From Diadophis punctatus similis (lineage: Eukaryota; Chordata; Lepidosauria; Squamata; Dipsadidae), in assembly GCA_023053685.1 (NCBI GenBank), contig JALIGW010000001.1, forward strand, positions 55,177,359-55,241,358: a stretch of 64,000 bases of DNA. Direction: 5' to 3'. Positions 28,879 through 41,600 of this stretch are shown here, in pieces; positions within the stretch are counted from its first letter, which is position 1; every line of letters starts with the position of its first letter. The position numbers and the translations under genes were made by a program. The notes beneath the pieces are model-generated. The model was not told the DNA's origin, made no database searches, and saw only the letters and a list, made by a program, of their open reading frames with translations.

Positions 28879-29307
28879 TGTCAGCCTCCACACTGCCTGC
28901 CTGCTTCGGCTGCCATAGAAGCGGGGGGTGGGGAGGTTGGGTTAGGTATTTGGGTGGGGATGGGGAAGCCTGCTGGAGATGTTAGGGAGGAAAGTTCTCA
29001 TCACGATCTACCAGGCTACATGGACATGTTTATAGCCTGCTCAAGGTAAATGGCTTTGATGGACCAGATGTGGAAGTCCAAATGGCTGGTGCACCCAGCT
29101 GACACCTTGGCACATGGGGATTGGATGAATTGCCTGGGGGTATGAGGGAGGGTATTGGGATTCTTTGTATATGCATTTTACGCGTCTTTTGCCTCAGAAC
29201 TTACTTTCCTTTTGTCGCTATCCGTTCTTGTCTAGTAAAAGTACTCATCTCTATCAACATGGAGTTGGGTTTTCTTTCCTGGACTTTGAAGGGAAGCGCG
29301 CCTGACA
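28879..29307 (+). repeat. Gypsy 3' LTR
   Basis: TGTCAGCC...CCTGACA, preceded by a short purine-rich stretch (aggagggccgaa) that may be the polypurine tract. Confidence 0.92.
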
Positions 29308-32300
29308 CTAACTTTGACACAACTGAGATTTGCTATTAATGAAGAATTGTGGCTCCCTCACCCCATCACATCTTTGAGATTTTCCAGTTTTTTGTTTCAG
29401 ATTTCAAAGCCAAATTCTGAGAAAAATTCTGAGAATTCTGAGAAAAATTCCTATTGAATACACAGACTGCACTTCCAAGATATGATTACCCATCTTCCTT
29501 CTTGTTGACTTAAATTTTCTAGGAAAGAATACAACAATTTTAGCAGGCACTCTTTTCTCACTTATTAAGCAGTTTTATTACTTAAAATCGTAATTTGAAA
29601 TAGTTGAATATTTTCAAATTGTAGTTTGGTCCATAGACCATTCTGAAATTCTGAATGGGAAAAAGGAAACATAATTTTTATTACAGAAATCATGCCATTT
29701 TCTCTTAGAACTGACTGATTTGCTGCTGACAAAGTTATCTCTGCTCATTGTGATAACTTAAATCCTAACAACTTAGCTATCTCTACAAGAGAAATTCTAA
29801 ATGCAGAGATTTTGAACCAGTGTGTTTCCTATTCCAGATCTCCAGAAATTTGTAAGTTATTTTTGCTGAAGTTTTAAAGTTTGTAAAATCAGTCTTCCTC
29901 ACCTATTTCTTAACCGAGGAAAGCGTGGCCACTGAATTCTATACCCTTAAAAATGGGAGGCAAAAAATGAAGAGAAGGTCTTGGCAAAGTAGTTATTTCC
30001 TCTCCAAATGACCTACATCTCCCTTGAAAACTATCTTCCTAATATCCCATCCTGATGCAACTCTTGAGAATTGCTAGCTACCCTATCTCAAAAGAATGTT
30101 ACTCCACAAGGCATATATCAAATTGTAGGCTTTAAGTGGCATCCTGTGAGGCACATGTCACAGAAGTATGCAAGGGGAGGGCAAAAAATCAAGTGAAAGC
30201 AGCTATTTTTATTCACTTTAACTTGGCTAGTATTATCATAACCATGCAACGGGTCATTAGAGAAATTTCACAAAGATGACCCCCCCCCTCCCTCTATTCT
30301 TGCAGACTACACTTTTCCAACTCTTAAAAATGTAGAAACAGTCAATTGGCTAAAAAAAAATTTCCAGGGTAGTTTATTCCGTTGTGGATACTTCTAAACT
30401 GGGTACAAGTTTAGAAATTTTGCCAATGCAGTTGACAATCTAATTTGCTAAACAAAACAATGCCTTCTCTTCACTAAAGTAACTGGGGATTGATTATATG
30501 TCAAGTCTAACTAAGAAGATTGTAGATTTCTATTTTTGTCCACTTCTTAAGATAAAGCAGGAAAGAGAACAGGGAACATATTCTTAACTGATTTCAGTGA
30601 AGAGTATGAAAGGAGAAGAATATTACTATCAAGCCAGCATGAATATAACCAGTCTTGGCCATAATTTAGTTTTTGTTGAAATTTAAGATTATGCAAGTTA
30701 TTTTTTGATAAAAAAAGAACAGCAAACATCCATTTAATTAACAAATAAATATTAGAAGCCTGTCACAAAAGTGATGCAATTTTTGGACTAATTTTTAATT
30801 ATGCAAGTTATTTTTCATGAAATGAAATCTAAAAGTACATTCTAGATGTAAAAAGAAAAACAATAATCATGACAAATTGCTGTTTATTTTAATTGGAACT
30901 ATACTCCTGGGGCAATATAGTTATCTTAAAAAATCCTTTCTTCAGAAAGTTTGTGTAGAATACCTGAAAACCATGGAATGTCTATACTACCTATTGCTTA
31001 TAGATATCAGCCTTGTTAAAAGTGTTCAGGCTTTTAACAGCCTCCATCAAATCTAGTCAATCTGGCCAACAGAAATATGTAAAATCTAGTTCCAAAGTTC
31101 TGAAGAGTGTTTGGGGATGGGAGCATAATCATCACAGAATCAAAAATGCCATTATCATGTGTGGAATAGTTACTGCCCCCAAACCCCAAATTTAATTACT
31201 ACAATCTAATTTTAAAATGGTTCTGTTCAAAACTAAAACAGCTTATAAATATATAAGGAATGAAGATTACCAAATGCTACTCAAATGTGCCAAGTTCCTT
31301 CTATTTCAAAACTGGCCAACTTATTCGGTTAAATAGACTGAATCCACATTTTTCATAAAGGCACACAATGCCCAGCAAAAGCTAGGAGATACATTAAAAT
31401 ATAGTAGACGGAACAGGAAGAAAAGAGGTTCTGCTATATTGTGTAATATTTCACAGTAATTATTGCTGCACAATATTTTGAAAGAAAATATTTTGAAAGC
31501 TGTATTAAAATTAAAAGCAAAAGTTATAAAGAATATGCTACATATTCATATATACAAACTATGGGTGCTTTACAGAGATATTAAATGGCTACTTTTTCTG
31601 CCTGCTATAAAATTATGAAATCCACGGTTTGAAAAAAATATTTCAATACCTTTGCCTACAAACTTTATATTAAAATAGCAATTGTTTTGTCAATTACAGC
31701 CATTTTGATAAAAAATTTAATAGTAAAATTACTATTGTTAAAGCTATGAATTTCTTACATTCCATAGCTATAGTTAAAAGATATGAATACAAAAATATAA
31801 AAAATGCATTAGTGCATATATAGTTGATTTAAATTTCCATGTCTTATTAAAAAGCTAATTTAAAAAGCAATTTGAAGTATTGGCATCTTTGCCCTACGTA
31901 ACAATATAAAAGGGCAAAATAACCTACTTTGAGGTAGTAATGCCAAGTTGTAAAAGTTGAAGTTTCCTTTTTTCATAATGCATCATATTTAAATGAAGTC
32001 ATTAGCTCTTAAAATGTTTCACAATAATACAATACTTTATATTTTTTTCAAAAATATGCAAATGGTTATAATTTAAAAAAAATCCAAACTTTGAAAAACA
32101 ATTCCATTTTACAGCCAAATATTGTAAAACAAACTCTTTCAATGTTATAAAGGAAAGCTGCAGTGTAAAGCAATGGTTCATAGGGGAAAAATACTTCTTT
32201 CCAGTTTGTACAATATTTCACATTTTGCACTAGTTTCTATTATCACTAAATAAAGCTCTAATATTTTCAAACCTGAGACATTCCATGAGAGTGGTATGGG

Positions 32301-32947
32301 ACATTTTTATATATCCCCTTACAACTGCACTGTGTACAACAACACTCAACTACAGACTTCAACATGTATGTTAGAATCTTGTCTAGAACTTAAATGGAGT
32401 CTGTTTTTATCAGGCAGAAGAGTCATATATTATAACTCTGCTCTAACCTCCATCTGCCCAAATCCCCAAGGGAATCAGGTCTGAGTAAGAACAAATATAA
32501 TTAGGAAGCACCAACATAGTAAATAAGTTACTTTCCACTGGAGCTTAGTATACTGCTAATTTATAGGATGCTTTTTGACCACGGTACTATGAATGGCTAA
32601 AAATGCAAAATAAAATTACATTGGTAATTAAACCCTAAATTTGGTTTTCCTTCTTACAGGACAGAAAATGAACATTACTCACCAGATAACCAGTTTAGAA
32701 AGCATACAAATTACTTAATACTTTTCATGCACTACACGTTTCTTAATTAAAAAAATATGTCACTTAAAATGGCAAGTGGTTAAAAAGTTATAAGGCTGCA
32801 TCAATTAGATGGCTGGTAAAAAAATCTGGATAAAAATGTATTTTTATCCAGTACAATTATTATATATTCCAAGTGCAAAGGTAGGAGGTATGATGTCTAC
32901 ACCAAAGGTTTCATTGCCGAAACTCTGTATCTTGCATCAGGAGTCGC
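29308..32947 (-). other. LBR 3' UTR and downstream unique sequence
   Basis: About 3.6 kb of AT-rich sequence without recognised transposons, following the LBR stop on the minus strand. Minus-strand AATAAA signals appear at about 30883-30888, 30373-30378, 30208-30213, 29678-29683 and 29574-29579. Which one is used cannot be told. The absence of repeats next to dense repeats suggests a long, constrained 3' UTR. Confidence 0.55.
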
Positions 32948-33108
32948 TCAATAGATGTATGGAAATATGCGGTACGGTACACGTTGGCAGTATTTTTCCC
33001 ATGCCAAACCGTATTTTTTCTTACATTGATGTTCATCACGGGCTTCTCGGTGAATAAGCAAACCAGTAAAATATATAACATAGAAATATGGTAAAATATG
33101 ATTGAATC
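32948..33108 (-). CDS. LBR: LBR terminal coding exon
   Basis: Acceptor TTTTATAG|GATTC. Encodes [20 protein letters not shown], then [13 protein letters not shown] and the C-terminal [10 protein letters not shown] plus TGA. The REARDExxCxxKYG and final PYxIFPYxY patterns are hallmarks of sterol C14/delta-7 reductases. Confidence 0.97.
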
Positions 33109-35637
33109 CTATAAAAAAAATATAAAGTATCATTTACTTTTTCCTCATCCCATCAGTCATAATATTTGTAAGTGCAAAAATATATACAAAAATGTAATGT
33201 GAAGTATTAAAATATTGTAATTTTAATTTTAATTAAAAACTAGATAACTAAATAATTACGACATATAAAATATTAATGTAGATGTTATTAATTTTTTTAA
33301 TTATTGAAAGTTTGAATAATTACAAATGTATTCAAAATGCATATATATTTTTCTCTTGGTATTATGTTTAATAAAAATATAGCAAAGGGAGATTCCCTGA
33401 AAGACAATCACATCATTGTCTATGGTATATCTCTTTATTTTTCAATTATATTTTTTTTCTGTGAAAATTCTCTTATTTTCAAGCATTTTATTACACATAA
33501 ATCTTTGGTAGTGAGAATCTTATATTACAGTCAGTAACTATCACTTCACCAACAGAATAGAGATTCAAAAGAAACAGGAAAAGTGTAAGGTAAAATTACT
33601 TTATTAACTTACCACAAGGTAGGGACCAAGCCAGGGCCATAATGATATCACCTAAATAATTAGGATGACGCACAAAGCCCCACCAGCCAGATACAAGGAG
33701 GTTTTTCCCCGTTGCAGTAGGAATAACATTCAAATCTGTATAATAGACATATATATATGTATGTATATATATATAATAGAATGCAGTAGAAAACATACCT
33801 ATGAATAAATAGTATGTAGAGTATTGGTACAAAACCAGTAGGTCTAAACAATACTTACGAGCAAGTTTTGGATCCTTTGGATTTTTTCTAAATAAATTCT
33901 TTTGTGAGTTGGCAGCACGGAAAATGTAATACCCAACAACTTGGGGAAAAAACAAGAGTATTGATTATAAGATGATTTATTATTTATTATCATTTCACAA
34001 GAATAATGATAAGAGTAACATTTATACAGATGCATATATTTTTCAATTCTATTATCACTAAATTCAGTCTTTAGCTAACCAAGATTCTTTTTACTAATAC
34101 ATCATCAATGTCCTACACCATATCCCAGCAGGTAACACAATGCACAATTCTTAACTTATACAAAAGATGGTTTTCCCTATATCTGGTCCCCCTTTACTGC
34201 ATTTCATTTCATTTCCTTTCCTTTTTTCTTCCCTTCCCTTGTTTAGAAATATTTTGAGGATAATGGGAGCCACAGGAACTGAAAATTTCTATTGTAATTC
34301 TACACCATAAAAATGAAGTGAATGAAAAAAGTATTAAAATGTAAAGGTTAAAATTTGAATAATGGGATACTTGCATTTTTCTACATTCTTTATTGTATTA
34401 TGTCAATTATATTCCCATTTTAGGATTGAGTATACTTCCAAGCTAATTATGACAACAAATGTGATAGTATTTCACTATCAATCTAAACAATTCTTTAACA
34501 TATGAATATTGTAATCACAGAATTTAGAAAAAACCATCTGGTTCCTAATATGATTTGATTGCTTATTTGTACCCGGACTATCATTAAGTGTTGTACCTTA
34601 TGATTCTTGATGAACGTATCTTTTCTTTATGTACACTGAGAGCATATGCACCAAGACAAATTCCTTGTGTGTCCAATCACACTTGGCCAATAAAATATTC
34701 TATTCTATTCTATTCTATTCTATTCTATTCTATTCTATTCTATTCTATTCTATTCTATTCTATTCTATTCTATTCTATCTAAATCAAGGGTGGACTTTTA
34801 TTATTACTGGATTATAACTTCCACAATAATTGACAACTGACATAAGGTAGAATTTGGATACATCATCATCTGCAAGTTCACAATTTCCTCAATCTCATAA
34901 TATCTCATCTCTTGTTGACCCTTTGTATAATATTATCATGATTATTCCATTTCCTGCTCAGTGCTGAATAGGGAGAAATGTTCAATTGAAATCTTTTGTG
35001 CTGCTCTATGCAGTAATGCAAAATAATACATTCCTATCATTAAGTCATAACTTACTATTTAGAGTCACAATGGCAGAAGCTGCAGGCCATGAAATCTCAT
35101 TTGGATTATTCACTAAATAGAATGCTTGTAAACTGTAGAGAAAGGGAACCCACACTAAGTCTCCAAATGCTAGCATGAATCCAAACCCCTCGTTTATGAT
35201 GTCCATTGTCGTTAAAATTGCTTCCTAAAATATTAACAAAAGAATATTCAATTACTTAGTATTTAGATAAGAAACTTTCAAAGCACTATTACCAACTTTG
35301 CTTCTTTAAATGCATGCCCCATTACACAGCACCTTTTGCAAGGATATCTTTTATTAAGCGGGAGGGAGTCAAACTATTCTCCAAAGCACCTGAAGGTAGA
35401 ACAAGAAGCAATGGATGGAAACTAAACAAGGAGAGAAGCAACTTAGAACTAAGGAGAACGTTCCTGACAGAACAATTAGTCAATGGAACAGCTTGCCTCC
35501 AGAAGTTGTGGATGCTCCAACACTGGAAGCTTTTAAGATGTTGGATAACCATTTGTCTGAAGTGGTGTAGGGTTTCCTGCCTAAGCAGGGGGTTGGACTA
35601 GAAGACCTCCAAGGTCCCTTCCAACTCTGTTATTATT

Positions 35638-35688
<51 letters not shown>

Positions 35689-38600
35689 ATTATATTAAGC
35701 CATTGAGAAATGCCGATGAATTCTGAGTTCACACTTCTCTAAATAAATACATTTATAGTTCCCATTTAGTAGGTTATTACTGCCTTCCAAAAAAATCTGT
35801 GTCTGCTACAATGTATAAGGCAAAACAACTTTTTGATCATGTAACTTTTAAAAGATAAAATATTATAGCCTTTTCTTGTAGATTCAATTATTCTAATAGT
35901 GAACTCAAAGGACTTAGTGTAGAAATTTGAGACAAAATTGGGCTAATCAGCCAATAAAAGGGATATTTCAGTAAGTTTCAATTATTTTTGAGATGTCTGG
36001 AAAGTAAAATTTTTAAACTTCCTAAACAAAGATGGTCAGCAATTGGGCAGCTTTCCAATCATGAATGCAAGTCCCCAAAAGGGTAGAACAGAAAATATCA
36101 TATTTTTCGGAGTATAAGATGCACCTTTCCCCCCCCCCAAAAGAGGGTGAAAATCTTGGTGCGTCTTATACCCCGAATGTTGTTGCATCAGCCATACCTG
36201 GGGGGAGGGGGAGGGAGTTGATGCGGTGGTGGCAATGGCAGCAACAGGCAGCTGATTGGCGGTATTCTGGAAGACTGATCCAACCGCCAATCAGAAAAGT
36301 GAAATTCAAACTGTTCTGGGGAATCATTTGTTATATATTGAGGAGAATCCTGACCTACCGCCCCATCGCCGCTGCCTGAGCCGCCGCCTGAAGACTTCCT
36401 CACCTGCTCCCAGGCTGCCTGAGGATCCTCCTCCTCCACCGCTGCCCGCAGCCTCCCTGACCTGCTCCCGGGTCGCCCGATGATCTGCCGCCGCCCAAAG
36501 CCTCCCTCACCTGCTCCTGGGCCGCCACCCCATCGCTGCTGCCAGGAGGCCGAGGGAGCATTGCCCCCCCCCATCGCTACTGCTGGGACACCACGGGAGC
36601 ATCACCGCCTGAGCCGCCGCCTCATCACTGCCCAGTACCACCCCATCGCTGCCTGACAGGTTAGCACCTGTTTGTAAATGGTTAGGGGTGCAAGGGTCTT
36701 CAAACGTGTCAAGTTTAAGACTTGTGGACTTCAACTCCCATTCCTGAGCTAACATGACTGGAGGAGGAATTCCTGGAGTTGAAGTCCACAAGTCTTAAAG
36801 CTGTCAAGTTTGAAGACTCCTGGGTTAGGGGTGCAAGGGTCTTCAAACTTGGCAAGTTTAAGACTTGTGGACTTCAACTCCCAGAATTCCTCCTCCAGTC
36901 ATATTAGCTCAGGAATGGGAGTTGAAGTCCACAAGTCTTAAAGCTGTCTAGTTTGAAGACCCCGGGGTTAGGGGTTAGGGTTAGTGCCTGATTGTAAGGG
37001 TTTGGGGTTAGGGTTAAGGCTTATTGCCTGTTTGCAAAGGGTTAGAGTTAGGGAGGAAAAGAAGCACCAATGTCCTAAAATTATCAGCTTGCTATTGTTA
37101 CCGTAGTTTAGGGCGGGGGCGTAATGAGCTAATGTGTGCGTATGAATGTATGAACATGGTTTCAGCTACAGTACTCTGTATTGTTATAAAGAACACATTA
37201 TTGTTCTTTCTTGTAGAAAAATTCAAAGCCAAAAAGGCAAGCATACAAAATCTCTTTCAAGCTGCAAGTCGTGAAATATGCTGAGGAACATGGAAACAGA
37301 GCAGCGGAAAAACATTTTGGACCACCTCCAACTGAAAAAATGATAAGAGAGTGGAGGAAACAGGAGGATCAGCTGCAAAAGGTAAAGGATAAAAGCAAGC
37401 ACAACTTTCATGGGCTTCCAGCAAAGTGGCCAGTTAGAGGAGGACATGAGAGACTGGATCACATGTCACTGGAACAGTGGCTTTGCAGTCACCACAAAAA
37501 TGGTATGAACCAGTTTTATTAGTACTCGACCAGTTTAGAGCACATATTAGTGAAACCACAAAGAAAAAATTCAAAAAAATGAAGACTCATCTAGCCCTAA
37601 TTCCTGGGGGTTTATTTATTTATTTATTTATTTATTTTTGTCGTTTTTATATGCCGCCCAACTCCCGTAGGACTCAGGGCAGCGTACAACACAATACGAA
37701 ACAATTTATAAAAACGATACCAATGATTAAAAAATTAAAAAATTAAAAAAAATTAAAAAACAGACCATCATTCACACATGGGGGATTGATCTTGATTTCA
37801 CCCCGCCTGCAGGAAGAGCCATGTTTTCACGGCTGTACGGAAGGCCAGTAGGGTGGGGATAATCCGGATCTCTGGAGGGAGTTGGTTCCAGAGAGACGGG
37901 GCTCCCACAGAGAAGGCCCTCCCCTGCGGTCCCACCAACCGGCATTGCTTGGTTGATGGGACCTGTTCGTAGGGAGGTATGCGGCAGGATGCAGTCCCGA
38001 AGGTAACCTGGCCCTGAGCCATGTAGGGCTTTAAAGGTCAAAACCAACACCTTAAATTGCATCCGGAGACTAATGGGCAACCAATGCAGCTGGCGAAGAA
38101 TAGGTCTTACGTGGGTGTATCTAGGCACACCCACAGCTCGAGCAGCTGCATTTTGCACCAATTGCAGTCTCCGGATCCTCTTTAGGGGTAGCCCCATGTA
38201 GAGCACGTTACAGTAGTCCAGCCGTGAGATGATGAGGGCGTGAGTGACCGTGAGTAAGGCCTCCCTCTCCAAGTAGGATCACAATTGGTGCACCAGGCGA
38301 ACCTATGCAAAGGTCCCCCTAGCCACAGCTGACAGATGTTGATCCAATTTTAACTGTGGATCTAGGAGAACACCCAAATTGCGAACCCGTTCTGAGGGAG
38401 TTAATTTCTCTCCCCCAAGAACCCAATAGGGGCAATCAACATAATCCCTGGGAGGTAATATCCATAGCCATTCGGTCTTGTCAGGGTTGAGCTTGAGCCT
38501 GTTCATTCCCATCCAGACCCTAACATCGTCCAGGCATCGGCACATTAATCCACTGCTTCCCTAAATTGAGACGGGGTGGAGATGTACAACTGGGTGTCAT

Positions 38601-41600
38601 CAGCATATTGCTGGTACCTCACCCCGTGTCGTCAGATGATCTCACCCAGTGGTTTCATGTAGTTGTTAAACAGGATGGGCGAGAGGACCGAGCACTGAGG
38701 CATCCCACAAAGTAGGGGCCTAGGGCTTGACCTCTGCCCTCCTGTAAATACCAACTGCGTCCTATCGGAGAGGTAGGAGGAGAACCACCATAATACGGTG
38801 CCGCTCACTCCCACCTCGCCGAAGTCGGCGCAGAAGGATACCATGGTCAATGGTATCGAAAGCCGCTGAGAGGTTAAGTAGCACCAGGATGGAGGAATGA
38901 CTACCATCCCGGTCTCGCCAGAGATCATCCATCAGGGTGACCAAAGCAGTTTCTGTACTGTAGCCGCGCCCAAAACCCGATTGAAAGGGATCTAGATAAT
39001 CAGCGTCATCCAATAACCATAGGAGCTGGAGCGCCACCACTTTCTCTACAACCTTCCTCAAAGTTCTTCAAATCTGCTGGGTCCAGGGAAGGCTTCTTGA
39101 GGAGGGGCCGCACCACCGCAATTTTTAAGGGTTGCGGCATGGATCCCTCTCTCAAAGAAGCGTTCACAACTACCTGGAGCCAGCCACGTGACACCTCCCT
39201 GCTGGCCGAAACCAGCAAGGAGGGGCACGGGTCCAATAAACAAGTGGAGGAGCTCATCGCTCCCATGGCCTTGTCCACATCAGTCACCAGGAGTGACTGG
39301 CTCAAATTCATCCCATAAAACCGGACTAAGACCAGTCCCTGTCAACTCGGCTGGCCCTGTCCAATCGGAGTCCAGGTTTGTCCGAATCTGAGTGACTTTA
39401 TCTGCCAGAAACTGGGTCTTACGTGCCAGCTGCAACCTCTTGACGTTTCCATTAACAAGCCATTCAAAGTCTACATGCGAGAAGAGTGGAACAAATGGAT
39501 GGCTGCTGGTAATCATGATCTGACACCCACTGGACTAATGAGGAGGCCCACTATCACTCAAGTATGTAAATGGGTGAAAACATCATGGAACTCAGTGAAG
39601 GATGGAATTGTTACACGGTCCTTCAAAAAATGTGGCATTAGCAATGCCTTAGATGGAACTGAAGATGATATCATTTATGAAGGTAGCGAAGAAAGTGATA
39701 TCAGTGATTGTGAGGAACTGAGCTTCCTAAATTCTGAAACCAGCAACGATGATGAGTTCTTGGGGTTTCCAGAAAATTAGAGGAGTGCTTGAACCTTAAA
39801 GTCTCTCCTCATTTGTTAATGACAGAGATGATGGTTCTTAATACCGCGGTTAACTTTACATGGTTGTAAAAATGATACATGGTTGTAAAAAGTATACATT
39901 GTTGTAAAAATTATTCTGCTATACTGTATTTGATTAAATAATATATCACTACACCATTTGGTTTAGAATACTTTTTTCCTTGTTTTCTTCCTCTAAAATT
40001 TTGGTGCGTCTTATAGTCCAATGCATCTTATACTCCGAAAAATACGGTATCCTTTTTAAAATGGTTCTGGATTATGAAGGCGATAAAAGGAAGAATGGTA
40101 AACATTCATCTCTTAGAAGCCATAAACTCCTATTCTCATCATTGTTTTCACAAATATGACTCCAAAATGATGCTGTTGAAATTCAGCACTCTGCTTAATT
40201 AGCCTGGTTTGGGCATCAGTGTGCATATGTTAGTGTGGGAATAAATATGGATTAACTCATAAAGGCCTGTGCTCTCATTCACACTTGTTTAAAATAATAA
40301 AACAACAACCCCAAACAGAAACTAAACTTTCCCTCCTTAAAACAAAAACCCTGCCATCATCATTCATTCGCCTATGAATTTCAGCAATGCAATCTCAAAA
40401 CTCCTATAGGAACTAGTAATGGAACAATGAAGGGCTGCATATGGTCTCCCTGGCTAATGAACCGGAAACATCCTCAGTGCTTTCTGGGCGCCACAAAAAC
40501 TTACTTCCAAGTGAAGTTATTGAACGTGACATGTACCTACAGTAGAAATAACTGGGAGTAATTCTTAAAGCAGCCTGCTTTGCAGTTTGAAAAAAAGGTG
40601 CTTCATCTGTGCTCTGGCTTGTTGTGAAATATTTTCTCTGAATGCATTGCATAGGTCTAACATAATTTTTAAACTGAATTCCTAAAACTTGAATATATTC
40701 ATCACTTTTTTTAGTTACTAAATTATGGCCACCTTGCCCAAAGCTTTTGCCCAATTTGATTCATCTAGTTAAAAATGAAGCTCTATAAGGGTTTATAAAG
40801 AACAGCAAATATACAAAATATGGATAAGTGCATATTAATTCTTCAAGGTTTAAATTATAGCAAAACTCAGTGTCACTTCAGATTTTCACTAATTTTTTAC
40901 TTCCTTGTAGCCTTCAAATCCATTTGTGGGACTTGGGTATCTATGGAATAGATTATGAATCAAGTTGTAGAAGGAAGAGGAAATTATTACTCCTTCTCTG
41001 TTAGTTTGTGTGGAGTAGCAGTTAATTGGTTGGACTACAATAAGGAAGATGAAATTTAAGCCCATGTTCATCTATGGAAGTTTGCTGAAAGATTCTACAT
41101 TAATCACCATCTACTTTACAAGCTTGTATATCATCTTGAGTTTTTGGAAGAAATATATATAAACCTTACAACCAGTTTTAAAAATTAACAATGATTCATT
41201 CAAGAACCATCAATTGCTAGTTACCTCATTCCAAAGAGCATCCACCACATAGAGGAGCTGGAAACTATTAACAAGCATCATTGACAGAGAGGGCATGTTT
41301 CGATCTTGCACTTTCATCTCAGTGAAAAGCATGGCCAAGTTAATAATAGCCTTTGGAAAAATTAAATTGCATGTTACCCACTTTTATCCTTAAAAATCTA
41401 CAATGATTTAATTCAGCTGATATCATATAATGTAAACTGAATAAAATATTTCAAATGGCACCCTCCTCTTCATAGAAAACAATTCAATTATATTTTAGTA
41501 CAATATTATGTATTACATGCCCATTTGTAGTTAGCTTATCTAGGAAAACTTCCAAAATTATACATTTTTATCCTTGTTGCAGCTACATACAGTATAATGC

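Larger units (their letters stand above)
22646..29307 (+). mobile_element. Ty3/Gypsy chromodomain LTR retrotransposon, defective
   Basis: Two related LTRs (22646-23089, 28879-29307) enclose gag, protease, RT, RNase H and integrase remnants in canonical Gypsy order, ending in a chromodomain. The 5-bp flanks are CTAAA and CTAAC, a duplication with one mismatch. No env-like frame is seen. Several frameshifts and stops, a deletion in RT and a hAT insertion in the leader make it non-functional. Confidence 0.9.
35225..36097. other. LBR intron with a CR1 3' end
   Basis: A CR1 fragment (35358-35635) and a TTG array are listed separately. 35700-36097 holds nothing recognised. Confidence 0.6.
36098..40047 (+). 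mobile_element. Long pogo-like DNA transposon, split by a LINE
   Basis: Left end near 36098 reads TCATATTTTTCGGAGTATAA; the right end is its inverse ending ATACGG at 40047. TA lies on both sides (36096-36097, 40048-40049). Inside, in order: a GC-rich block, two tandem palindromes (36690-36965), TTAGGG-like words, pogo transposase remnants (37216-37613 and 39420-39780), and a 3' tail also present at 44030-44208. It sits in the LBR intron between 35225 and 41224. Confidence 0.85.

Noticed and set aside
36188..36574. Pro/Gly/Arg-rich frames here and at 43260-43747
   Set aside because: They follow the CCG/GCC-rich interior of pogo-family elements, run on both strands and have no domain.
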